A stretch of DNA of 64,000 nt from Collybiopsis luxurians FD-317 M1 (Eukaryota; Basidiomycota; Agaricomycetes; Agaricales; Omphalotaceae): positions 596,537-660,536 of the forward strand of contig KN834757.1 of NCBI GenBank assembly GCA_000827265.1. Direction: 5' to 3'. Each line of letters begins with the position of its first letter. Within the stretch, counting starts at the first letter, position 1. The notes beneath the pieces were generated by a model. That model was not told where the DNA came from, made no database searches, and saw only the letters and a program-made list of their open reading frames with translations. This document shows, one piece after another, positions 1 to 15,800 of this stretch. Both the position numbers and the translations under genes were made by a program.

Positions 1-1764
1 TTCGATTCGAAGGTATTCCTGGCGTACTGCTACATTCTTTGCTCAGATCGACACCAAAACCTGAGAGAAGAAGCTCTTCGCCTTCTCCGACCTTTGGATC
101 CATTCCAGCTTGCACCCGGGGCCAAGTTGACACCGTTCAGAGCCATGATGGAATTGCAGGACTGGGAAGGTCTCTCGGAAATTCTTCGCGGCTCTAAGGA
201 GAGCAGTGCTCTAGAGATGGCTGATCGGTGTGTTCAGCACATCTTCTCCTTTGGATGGCGCAGGTTCGTCACTCTTGCCTGTGCCGCTGGCGCAGAGTTA
301 TCACACGACTCAGCGACCGCCAACGCTCTCGTATCTTCGTCTGAGAAGGTCGCCGTTGCCAGCATGCATCTTCTTGCCAGCGCGAGCATCGTCGACGTTG
401 GTCAGGCGTCATGGGGAAACGATGGGTTATCGGCGTTACACATGGCTGCCGTATCTGGAAAACCTTGCGCCGTATCCGCGTTGCTTGAGAATGGTGCAGA
501 TCCAAGTGCTCGGGATAAGGACAATCGCACTCCTCTGCACTTGTGTTGTCAAGCAATGACCCTTTCGGATAACCTGAGCGTTAAAGTCACCATGTCAATG
601 ATCAAAAACTATCCTAGTACCGTGAACGATGTGATGCAACGCACACTCTATACTCCTCTGAGGTTTGCTGTCGAGGCCGAGAAACCACAGCTCTGTCGAT
701 ACCTTCTACAAAACGGAGCGGATGTCAACGCTCGTGCAGCAGAAGGCTCAACGGCGCTTCACGAATGTGCTTGGAGTGCTAGCGAGAAAGGAAACGGTAG
801 GAGAGAGAAAGGCTGTAAAGACGAAGAGAGAGCTCTCGAGCTTGCTCAAGTACTTTTGAAGTATGGAGAGGTCGACATTAACCTGCGTTCCTGCCACAAC
901 TCTGTCACGGCACTGGGCATAGCTGCAGTACATGGGAATTTCCTGAAGATGGTCTCTCTCCTCTTGGATCATGGTGCCGACATCAATACTTCAGTTGACG
1001 CCCTGACTGCGCTCGCCGCAGCGGTGCAGCATAGGAACCGCGAGATGGTCTCTGTCCTACTAGAACGTGGGGCTAATCCAAACTTCTCTGTTCAAAATGT
1101 GACCGCACTTGGGTTGGCGGTTGGGCTAGATCAACACGAGACCACACCGTTTCTACTGGAACATGGTGCAGATCCCGCTATCGCACATCAAGGCATACCG
1201 CTAGTGTGCTGGGCAATCTATGCCTGCCAAAACGAAGGAGAGAACAAGATATGCCCTAATCTCACCCTGCTACTCCAGCGAGGCGCTGATGCGACAGCAG
1301 TTGCCCAACCACCAGAGCGTTCGCTCAATTCGCCGTCGGGCTGGTCTGCAATCCATTTTGCAGCTTACAAACTTTCTACGGCAGCCCTTAATGTGCTCTT
1401 GGATCATCAGGCCACCCTATCCGCTTGCACAGAAGATGGAGAGACAGCGCTTCACATTGCAGTTTCAGTCAGGGAGGACAGCAGTCGTCTCCTTCCTATG
1501 CTCAAGGAACTCGTCCGACATGGCATAGATTTGGATGCTACGGATGTGCTTGGCCAAACAGCTCTCCATATAGCGAGTAAGCTTCATCGCGATGATATCA
1601 GGGAATACCTGTTGGAGGCAGGCTGTAATTCTGCCATACACGACTCCTTTGGCAGAACTGCACAGGAATTGTACAATCTCGATGAGACGACTATGCGGCG
1701 CGAGGAACACACCAAGCGCAGAGCCCTCGAACAACGGCGAAATGAGCCGGAGTCTTCTCGATAA
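1..1764 (+). CDS. Ankyrin-repeat protein, 3' part (5' end outside window)
   Basis: The frame is open from the first base of the window to the TAA/TAA-type stop at 1764, so the gene starts upstream and about 587 C-terminal residues are present. A short helical leader is followed by at least ten ankyrin repeats, recognised by recurring motifs such as GLSALHMAA, NRTPLHLC, GQTALHIAS and the LLEHGAD consensus. Ankyrin repeats are protein-binding scaffolds, and nothing enzymatic is visible in this part. A basic, Arg/Glu-rich tail ends the protein. No intron is needed in the visible part. It is unrelated in codon use and repeat type to the AT-rich ankyrin NLR at 12.8-18 kb. The missing N-terminus could carry an F-box, BTB or NACHT domain, so its cellular role cannot be inferred. 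Confidence 0.85.
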   Translation, partial: FDSKVFLAYCYILCSDRHQNLREEALRLLRPLDPFQLAPGAKLTPFRAMMELQDWEGLSEILRGSKESSALEMADRCVQHIFSFGWRRFVTLACAAGAELSHDSATANALVSSSEKVAVASMHLLASASIVDVGQASWGNDGLSALHMAAVSGKPCAVSALLENGADPSARDKDNRTPLHLCCQAMTLSDNLSVKVTMSMIKNYPSTVNDVMQRTLYTPLRFAVEAEKPQLCRYLLQNGADVNARAAEGSTALHECAWSASEKGNGRREKGCKDEERALELAQVLLKYGEVDINLRSCHNSVTALGIAAVHGNFLKMVSLLLDHGADINTSVDALTALAAAVQHRNREMVSVLLERGANPNFSVQNVTALGLAVGLDQHETTPFLLEHGADPAIAHQGIPLVCWAIYACQNEGENKICPNLTLLLQRGADATAVAQPPERSLNSPSGWSAIHFAAYKLSTAALNVLLDHQATLSACTEDGETALHIAVSVREDSSRLLPMLKELVRHGIDLDATDVLGQTALHIASKLHRDDIREYLLEAGCNSAIHDSFGRTAQELYNLDETTMRREEHTKRRALEQRRNEPESSR

Positions 1765-2787
1765 GCTCTTGAATGTTCGAGCCTTCTGCGAGGGCACAGA
1801 TTCAGATGCGAGCTGTTGAGAATTACTCATTATATTCAAGCGAGCATGGGTCTTGTCGAGTACTAATTTGATCGTACTATGTAGGATATATATCACGAAG
1901 CCCTATGGTTGCCCATAATTAAAAGTTAGTATCAGGAAAGACATAGCATACGACTGATCCTGTTTTGTTACTAGCTCGCTCTCGGACAAAGCTATCCTCG
2001 ACGTATGATAGACCCGTTGAAGAACGAACTCAGAAAGAGGGGTTTCGCCATGTGCATGAAACCAATACTTGGTTAAAGGTGTAGATAGCAGCCCGAATTT
2101 ATGAATGTCGAGTGTTCCCATTTCTGAACTATTTAAATACTCTGTTGAGTAGACGAAGCTTTGTAAAGCTTGGCTTGAGATTCAAGTACAGAAAGCCAGT
2201 GAGGGCATGTTTTAAAGAAGTCAGAAGTGTCAATCGACACAGCAAACAGTAAAACTCACATTAACATACTAAAGTCGCGTCAGTAGGCTATGCGTTGCGC
2301 ATATACAGAAGAGGTCTGACAAGATAGACGTACGAGAGAATTAAAAGTCATGAACTCGCTAAATCGGCGAATAATATTTCCATAGCCTCAGTAGCAGATC
2401 ACCTCCCTTTCCTCCTGCTGCCACCCTACAAAAAATATCTACAGACCATACGAACAACGGGAAAGCCGAGGTACGCTCCCAAGTTGAGCGCTGAGCACGC
2501 ATCCTATACGTATCCCAGCGCTCCTAATCTGCCACCCATTTCAGCCTTTTTGCACTATTCAGCGACAACAGTCGGTAGTACACCCACTGGCATTAACCTG
2601 TTTACTCGAAAAACTGGTATGCTCATCTTCGGGTTACCCGTCAAACAATCGTCGTGAAACTCGATGAGGTGGGTTGAAAACCGGAATCTTAGACACCAAT
2701 GCAATGGGGAAGGTAAATTTGAGGCTGAAATTGGATTGGTTTATTGGGGATGAGCTGTCGGGGAGAGTTGGAGTGGTGAAGATGCAG
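1765..2787. other. Intergenic region
   Basis: About 1 kb between the ankyrin gene and the small gene on the minus strand. Only short unsupported frames occur. It probably holds the 3' UTRs of the two converging genes. No repeat or RNA gene was recognised. Confidence 0.5.
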
Positions 2788-3093
2788 TTACTGGTAAAGG
2801 CCTGGCCAACCGTCTTTGTAGTATGTGACTCTTCCGTAGAGATTCTTCGTGCTGTGGTTGGCTGGATTTGGAGGGGGCGGGCGACAATTTCGGGTCATAT
2901 ACAGCGGTACAAACGGCGAAAGATCGTCTTTTTCCTCAATATGCATCATACTCGCAAAGTCCGTAACGAACATAATTTCTTGCTGCGAAAAGATTGCATT
3001 TGCTTTTTTCAAAAGGTCGTTCAAAGATTAGAGCGTTTTTACTTGCCATATAAGATCGCTGGTGGACACGGACAGCAGGCGGAAGCTGTACAT
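2788..3093 (-). CDS. Small hypothetical protein, two exons, 81 aa
   Basis: Model: exon 1 at 3043-3093, a 60 bp intron at 2983-3042 with a GTAAAA donor and TTTCGCAG acceptor, and exon 2 at 2788-2982. The join is in phase 0 and gives 81 residues. The product begins MYSFRLLSVSTSDLIWQ, has a compact hydrophobic and acidic middle (EIMFVTDFASMM, then EEKDD), a proline run (RPPPPNP) and ends WPGLYQ. The aromatic-rich, low-redundancy composition looks like a genuinely conserved small protein, but I do not recognise the family. The opposite strand has a 153-codon frame across this region, which is rejected because it lacks domain character and a sensible context. A tRNA starts about 60 bp upstream on the same strand. 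Confidence 0.5.
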
Positions 3094-3156
3094 GCTACAA
3101 ACACGCTCAAGGACGTAAACTGGAGGTCTTCATAAAAAGATGGAAGGAGGATTCAA

Positions 3157-3257
3157 CGACCATGGTGGGACTCGAACCCACAGTCTCTAGCTCTACTAGA
3201 TGTAACGAATTTTCAGCGTCACCGGAAACTAGCGCGTTGCCATTACGCCACACGGCC
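3157..3257 (-). tRNA. tRNA-Arg (anticodon CCG) with 29 bp intron
   Basis: On the minus strand a full cloverleaf folds. The 7 bp acceptor stem pairs GGCCGTG with CATGGTC. The 4 bp D stem is GCGT/ACGC with AA and GG in the loop. The anticodon stem is CTAGT/GCTAG, the variable loop has 5 nt, and the T arm is GTGGG-TTCGAGT-CCCAC. The loop reads TT-CCG-G, placing anticodon CCG (decodes CGG, Arg) at 3223-3225. The mature gene is interrupted one base 3' of the anticodon, at the canonical site after position 37, by an intron at 3193-3221. Discriminator base is G. No CCA is encoded, as expected for eukaryotes. Confidence 0.85.
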
Positions 3258-3330
3258 GACTTATCCTGCCGAACATTTTGACGCTTGCCTACTGCAAGCG
3301 AATAACTAACGGTCCATCACGTGCCTCAAT

Positions 3331-3865
3331 ATGGCTTCAGCTTCCTCAAACACCATCCCCTCTGCGGTGTACGAGAGTTTATTGCTAAAGCTGGTCACCG
3401 TTCTCGAGCTCACGCAAAAGCCGGAAGGAATATCGACTCCTCAATCTAAGCAGGCAGTCTTACAGGCGGTTAGTATTCTACGGATTACCTTCCCCGCGCA
3501 GAGGGCTTACCACCCGCGTCAATTGACCGAAAACATTGATAATTCGAATAAACACATTCGACTGTACTAGACGAACGAATTCAAGTCGCTCCTTCTTCAG
3601 GCAAAAACGCTCGCTGCGAACCTTCCAGGTGGCGAACTGCACATAAACGATCAAGATGATGTGATTGAGATGCTTACTACGTTAAGAGATCGTAAACGGT
3701 AGGTTGGGACCTCTCTTTTCCTGCTGTTCTTTCTGTGTTGGCCGACATTTACACTCAATACACGTTAGGGATCAGCTGGTTGAATTTTCGGCAAGATCTT
3801 CGCAAGTGGCTTCTGCAGTTGCTTCGCAGATGATGATCGATGCAGGAATGGAGATTGATTCGATG

Positions 3866-3886
<21 letters not shown>
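3331..3886 (+). CDS. MED9: Mediator complex subunit 9 (MED9-like)
   Basis: Three exons (3331-3468, 3571-3698, 3769-3886) are separated by introns of 102 and 70 bp with GTTAGT and GTAGGT donors and TTAG/CTAG-type acceptors. Phases join to a 127-residue protein. The order of blocks matches the MED9 family: a leucine-rich first helix (LLLKLVTVLELTQ), a second helix with FKSLLLQAKTLAANLPG, then a charged helix (ML..LRDRKRDQLVEFS). In known MED9 proteins the central helices anchor it to the Mediator middle module, which bridges activators and RNA polymerase II in the nucleus. Length fits the usual 100-150 residues. The last 20 bp of the coding region also occur at 8927-8946, as part of the esterase duplication. 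Family assignment is by pattern, not by search. Confidence 0.7.
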
Positions 3887-6612
<2,726 letters not shown>

Positions 6613-7460
6613 AGAACCCGACCCGATAATAGCAGACGTGCACAGAGACAAAGAGACACATCTCTGTTTGGATCAAAAGTATTGTGCTAGCGTGAGAGAA
6701 TTTAAATTTGGAGCTAGCTACAGACGTGCTCGGGATTGCAGTCACAGAAGACTGTTCCAGTCGCAGTTCAGCTACTTATAAACGATTAGTTTTGAGCCTA
6801 CCACACAGCCATATGGGAAATCAGACGTTGCCGTTCTACATACGTTCAACAGCTTTCAACATTGAACGTTCAACCTAAACAGTGGACCGGCCGAACTTGA
6901 TGGATCACGCCCAACTACCAGACAAGGAATGAAGGAAAAATCAGCAGCACAAGCTCGTGTCCAACGTTGTATACGAAGCAACTCAATCAGGTTCCGGCGA
7001 AGAGGAAGACACAGTCGACACAGAAGAGATCTGTCAGTGCAAAAAAGATAGCTGTTTGACACTGCAACATTCGATGAGGACAGCGTGCCGTCAGAAGACC
7101 AAGAAAGGTTTCGGAAAAGTCCAAGTTACGAGAATGGTGGTGTAATGGTCACGGTCAGAATCCGCAGCATCATGCTCCAAATCGTCCCTCCAAATTCAGC
7201 CAATTTCCCATCCCTACATAGCGGGTTGTTTCCACTGCCGCGAATTTCTCAACAGTATGAGTTGTCGGACCTTTAGGAATGACTGCGATCAGTTCTGATA
7301 ACAGCACAGGCGCCAGTCTAGTGCATACTGTTCAGCATTCAATACAGATGACCAAGTTCAAAGTAAGAAAGACATAGAGCTTTCATGTTTCACCGGAGCG
7401 AAATTGGAACGATGAGTTTTAGAAAGATTCTTGACGAATTCCTGAGATTCCATGTCATCA
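6613..7460. other. Intergenic region
   Basis: Upstream of esterase copy 1 beyond the duplicated promoter. Short frames occur on both strands but none shows codon-like composition with start and splice support. Nothing recognised. Confidence 0.4.
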
Positions 7461-7721
7461 TTAAGAACACTTGGGGATGCTACGCTTGCAGGGGAAAATA
7501 GTTAGAAAAGAACGGAGCCACATGTCATACTCTTCATCGACTTCTCTGGCCTGAAGGGCTCGGACCTCGGTCGGGGTGAAAGGATTGGTGGACGAATATA
7601 TGCCTTGAAATCGTTCAGGTGTAAGGACGAACAGAGATTCGGAATCAGGCTGATGATCATCGGAGCCAGGCTGGAGAGCATCACAATTTCGAGTGAGTTC
7701 ACTGTGCCATTGTTCGAGCAA
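7461..7721 (-). other. Orphan coding-like exon
   Basis: An open stretch on the minus strand, preceded by a good acceptor (CCTTCCAG at about 7723), reads as protein-like sequence including FVLTPERFQGIYSS and EVRALQAREVDEEYDMWLR. It is in the right place to be a downstream exon of the hypothetical gene at 7765-8503 if that gene uses a different splice instead of its TAG stop. The phases I tried do not join cleanly. It may also be the remnant of a separate gene. Confidence 0.35.
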
Positions 7722-7764
7722 TACTGGAAGGGACAGGTCAATGGGTGAAACAACATAAAAAGCG

Positions 7765-8503
7765 CTAAATTAGTCTGAGGTCTAATTTAGCCTTCCACTC
7801 CTGCTGTACTGCGTCCCACATATCCTGCTCTTGATCATGAACCACGTTTCCAAATAAACAATGTATCCCACACCTGTTGTGCAGCAGGCGAACCAAGGTC
7901 CAACGGATCTTTGGCACGCGCATCAAGAGAGAGCTGAAACAGCAGGTACCGGAAAGGATAGTCAACGCCGGTGCGCGGTCCAGAAGTATGAAATGAGGAG
8001 AGAATAACTAGCAATTTGATCAAACTGGGTAAAGTTAGGGCGGGTAGTGGCTGGACAGCGCGCGAGAGTATATGAGGTGGCTGATTGGGAGTGATTTTGA
8101 TATGCTGTTTTCTGCCGTAGAGATCGATATTAAAATAATCGAGAGCTAGTCCGAGAGTATTCGGATCGGATGGACAAAGAGGGATTAAGTCGAGCAGCAA
8201 GTCGCTTGGACAGATAAAGAGAGAGATTGCTCTATTCGGACTGGGGACGTGCAAATCGGAACTCTAAAGTGGGTCGGGAGCCAGTATCGAGAGCGAGGGT
8301 TCGCGAAGTGGGTAGGTTCGTCACATTTGCACAACGACAAGCCAGAGCCTTCAATGAGATCGACCGCGGTCTCCAGTTTATAGGGGAAAAATTAATCAAT
8401 CTCACCTGAGGAATGTGGGGATTGCCCCGCCACCAGTAAAGGAATCTCCCCATAGTGAACTGGGAATTCCGGCGTCGGCCAATAGCTTGGACACAGATGC
8501 CAT
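7765..8503 (-). CDS. Hypothetical protein, three exons
   Basis: Model: exons 8406-8503, 7874-8240 and 7765-7824, with introns of 165 and 49 bp (GTGAG...CCCCAG and GTGTGG...GAGCAG) that join in phase to 174 residues. It starts MASVSKLLADAGIPSSLWGD. That opening resembles the ADAGIP-x-x-LWG start of a large agaricomycete family of unknown function with a nucleotidyltransferase-like fold; this is recalled, not searched. The middle is leucine/proline rich (LPALTLPSLIKLLVILSS) and the end is ...KAKLDLRLI. It lies between the two tandem esterases and is not part of their duplication. The 5' end could extend to an ATG at 8620, and the 3' end could include the exon at 7461-7721, so boundaries are uncertain. 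Confidence 0.45.
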
Positions 8504-8926
8504 AAAACATGTAGGCCAGGGATGTTAGTCTGCTGAAGAAAGGTCGATTTCTTGAACTAAAGACAACGCCGTATTATCACTGTCGACAGTTGGAATATGA
8601 GAGACCGGTTCTTGTGTCATAATGATAGAAGTTGACAAAAGGTACACAGTGCTCGTCGGCGAGAATGAATGGCGGGCGCTTACTTGGTTCAACGACTGTT
8701 CAACCAACTTGAACTCGAACATCCTCGCCCAAGTGTGCCAAGATCATTGAGCTCACATTGGGCCCTCCTACGCCCAACTATAATGAGCGATCTAGGTGAT
8801 CGTTGGCAGAGTCGCAAAAAGAATGCGATGAAAAATTCAGCGGAGATAGGGGCCCTATGCAGCAGCCGCAAAGCTATAACATACATTCGCAGACCTAGAG
8901 GTGGCCGTGCCCCTTTACTGGCCTGC
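8504..8926. other. Intergenic region
   Basis: Upstream of the hypothetical gene. An ATG at 8620 opens a short frame that stops at 8528, and a possible donor lies near 8683. This may be a 5' untranslated or first exon. The esterase duplication boundary lies at its right end. Confidence 0.35.
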
Positions 8927-11645
<2,719 letters not shown>

Positions 11646-12842
11646 GTGCATGGAATGCCGAGTTTTGAGGTCGAGAAATCTGTGCCACAAACAATCAGCA
11701 GACAATAATACTGATGACACAAATTGAATCGGGCAATATATAACAATTACATCATAATTAAATTACAATTCAGCCACAAGGCGGCAACGCAGAGCACGAG
11801 TGACCGCCACGCGGTAGCGTTGGCCCATTACCAGCGACAGGGTCTCAACATAGGGCACAACTTATAAAAAACTCATTGTGAACATACAATAAAAATGAGA
11901 GAAATAGCATTTTAAGGAAGGCATCTAGCCTTTGTTCAAAATAAGCTTTTTGTGAATAGTAAACACAAGAAATTGCTGTAATATGGGCGCTGTGCAAGTG
12001 AATAACCCGACCCAAATATATGACTCAAAATATTCCCGGACAAACATACTGTATATACGGGACCGGCTGTATATACAGGATCAGACCTGCTGTTTTGAGC
12101 TCAAGAAAGCTGAGATACAGCCCGGGCTATGTGGCGGCTTTGCTTGTATTCTTCTGTATATACCGCATATGGAGAAGCGCCTAGAAGGCACCCATAATTT
12201 TACACTTATGATAACTTCTCGTGCATTTTCTACTTGTTTTGTACATGGAAAACATTCAGTTTGTCATATATATACTCTGTCAGTGCTGGTTGAGTATTGC
12301 TGTAGTGGTATGACACATTCAAAGTTTAGTTCAGTTCAGCATAAGCACTGGTCTGGATGTGAGGCATCAAAATTTTCAGCTTGGTCACTCTCGGTATATA
12401 TTAGAATGCTTCTACTTATTTAAGAAATAAGGACTGAAGCTTTGAGTTATAGGGCAGCCAAATTCAGAAAAGGCTTGGAACTCCAAAAATAACAAAATGC
12501 TGTTTATTTGAATTTTCTTTACTTCTATGCAATGCTATTTACTATGGGTTACATTGGCTTTCCATCTTCAGCTTACACTCACAATCACTAGCTTGTTCAA
12601 AATCCTCCGCTGATTATCATAACATAAAGCCTATTCTTAATATCTCTTGGATGCAAATTACAAATGAAATTTAATAAATACCAGCCTATGAACTAACAGT
12701 GCTTAAAAATTAAAACAGAGGAGTGACTTCAGTTACAGTGAACCTCAATTAATGAGAATTCCTTTATCATAAGATTTAGTAAACAGTCAGTGATAAAAAC
12801 TCAAATAAAATACTACTGACATTGAATGACCTCAGGTTTGAT
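11646..12842. other. AT-rich intergenic region with a hairpin
   Basis: No supported gene. Composition turns AT-rich here and stays so through the NLR gene. A perfect inverted repeat with 10 bp arms (CTGTATATAC and GTATATACAG at 12049-12058 and 12069-12078) and a 10 bp loop sits in this stretch, and a related TGTATATAC motif recurs near 12152. Confidence 0.45.
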
Positions 12843-15800
12843 TCATACATGCTCTTTTAAAAGCTTTACCACCTCTTTATGGCCCTTTTGCAATGCCCAC
12901 TGTAAAGCACTTTTACCAGCCTCATCTTGATATCCTACATTGGCTTTCTTCTTAAGCAAAAATGATACAATGTTGTAATAACCATTCTTGGATGCACTAA
13001 TAAGTGGGCTTTGCTTTTGGAAACCTGGCAGATTGATATCTGCACCATGTTTAGCCAATAGCTCAACTACTTTAAGATGACCATTAAGGCATGCCAATTC
13101 TAAAGCAGTAGAATAGTCTTCTCCTTGAGCATTTACATTTGCACCTTTGTTAAGCAGACTGGACACAACTTCAGTGTGGCCATGTTTTGCTGCAATGATA
13201 AGGGGAGTCCACTTTCGAAATCCTCGAACATGAACATCTGCACCTTTGTCAAGCAGAAGAGAGACAATGTCAAGATGGCCTTTTCTGGCTGCAGTAATAA
13301 GGGGAGTTTGTTTTTGAACAGCTGAAAGATGGACTGATGCATTATGGTTAATTAGAAATGATACTGTTTTATAATGGCCTTCCTGGCATGCCCACTGTAG
13401 AGCAGTAGCTCCATCCTCATCTTGAGCATCTATCATTGCCCCTTTCTGAAGTAAAAAAGAGGCAATCTCCAGATGACCATGATTGGTAGCACCAATGAAG
13501 GCAGTCTGCTTTCGAAAGCCTTGAAAATGGATGTCAGCTCCAAACTTGAGCAAAAGAGTCACAAGTTTTAAATGACCTTTTGAACATGCTAGCCATAATG
13601 CAGAGCAACCAGAATTATCCTGAGCATTTGCATTTGCTCCTTTATTAAGCAGAAAAGAAACAATATTTAAATGATCATTTTTAATGGCACTTATGAGAGG
13701 AGTTTGATTCTGAGATCCTGGAAGATTTACTGCCGCCCCATGGCTGATCAGGAGCTTGACCATTTCCAAGTTACCTTTCATGCAAGCCCATAGCAAAGCA
13801 GAAGAACCATGCTGATCTTGAATATTTGTATTGACTTTGTCAGTGCCAAGAAGGAAAGAAACTACATTAAAATGCCCATTTTTAACAGCACTAATGAGAG
13901 GTGTTCGCTGTTCAAAACCTCGAAGTTGAAGATCTGCACCTTTATTGAATAAAAGAGAAACAATTTTTAAATGCCCTTGTCCTGCTGCACTTGTAAGAGG
14001 TATTTGTTTATTGAACCCAGCAAGATTGAGGTCTGCTCCATGTTCAATTAAAAGTGCTGTAATTTCGTAATGACCTTGTTGACATGCATATCTCAATGCA
14101 GTATCATTGTCCGGACCTTTTCCATTAATATTGGCTCCTTTTTTGAGGAGATGAGCAACAACTTTCAGTTGATTTTTACCAACTGCCATACATAAAAGAC
14201 TCTGGGTTTGCTTTTCCTGAAGATGGTTGGTCTTTGCACCTTTATCAAGCAAAAGGCAGGCAATCTCAGAATGGCCATTGCTTATGGCACTAATTAAAGG
14301 AGTTTGTTTTTGAAATCCTGCAAGGTCAATTGCTGCTCTATGATTGGTCAGAAGTGTCACAACTTCCAAATGTCCGCCCTTGCATGCCCACAGCAAAGCA
14401 GTAAAACCATATTGATCTTGTGCATCTACGTTAACTCTTTGCTTAAGCAGAAAAGAGACTACATCGGCATGGCCATTTTTTGCGGCATTGATAAGAGGTG
14501 TTCGCTTTTCAAATCCTCGAAGGTGGATGTCTGCACCTTTCTGAAGCAAAAGAGAAACAATGTTTAAATGACCATTTCTTGCTGCACTAGTCAGAGGTGT
14601 CTGTTCACTAAAGCCAGGAAGATTGATGTTTGCACCATTATCAATCAAAAGTTTTACCCCTTCATAATAACCTATCTCACATGCAAATCTTAGAGCAGTG
14701 TCATTGTCTTGCCCCTTTGTATTGACATCAGCCCCTCTTTTAATCAGATGAGTAATAATACTCAGTTGCTTCTTTCCAACTGCCACTGCAAGAACAGCTT
14801 GTTTTTGGGGTCCTTGAACATGAATATTTGCACCCTTGCTTATCAGAAAAGAAGCAATCTCGAACTGACTGCTACTTATAGTGCTGATAAGAGGAGTCTG
14901 ATTTAGTGGAAGATTTATGTCAGCTCCATGACTAAGTAAAAGTGTCACTATTTCTAAGTGGCCTCCCTTGCATGCCCAAAACAGTGCAGTGAAACCATTC
15001 TTATCCATGGCATTTATATCTGTGTTCTGACCAAGAAAAAAAGAAACTACATCTTTGTGTCCATTTTTAGCTGCACTGATGAGAGGGGTTCGCTCTTCAA
15101 GGCCCCGAAGATAAATATCTGCACCTTTGCTGAGCAAAAGAGAAACAATTCTTAAGTGACCTTGCCCTGCTGCACTAACAAGAGGCGTCTGCCCACTAAA
15201 CCCAGAAAGGTTAACATCTGCTCCATGTTCAATCACAAGTGCCACTACTTCATAGTGACCAATCTCACAAGCTAATCTTAAAGCGGTGTCATTGTCCTGC
15301 CATTTTGTATTGACATCAACCCCTTCTTTGAGCAGATGAGTAATTACACTCAATTGATTTTTGGAAACTGCCATTCCTAAAATTGTTCGCTTTTCATTTC
15401 CTTGAGAATGGATGTTTGCACCTTTTTCAAGCAAAAAGGAAGCAATCTTGGAATGTCCATTTTTGATAGCAACAACTAGAGCAGTTTGTTTCTGGAATCC
15501 TGGAAGGTCAATGTTGGCTCCATGGTTGACTAATAGTTTTACTATCTCCAGGTGACTACCCTGGCATGCCCATAACAATGCAGAAGACCCATGTTGGTCT
15601 TGGGCATTTACATCAATGAGTCTGTAATTGAGCAAAAAAGTGACTATGTTGATATGGCCATTTTTAGCTGCACTAATGAGAGGTGTCCGCTTATCAAATC
15701 CTCGGCAATTAATGTCTGCATCTTTTTTAAGCAAAAGAGAAACAGTGTCTAGCGAGCCACTTCCTGCAGCACTGGTAAGAGGTGTCTGCTCATTGAAGCC

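Noticed and set aside
2674..3135. 153-codon plus-strand frame
   Set aside because: No domain character, and the two-exon minus-strand model explains the codon-like sequence better.
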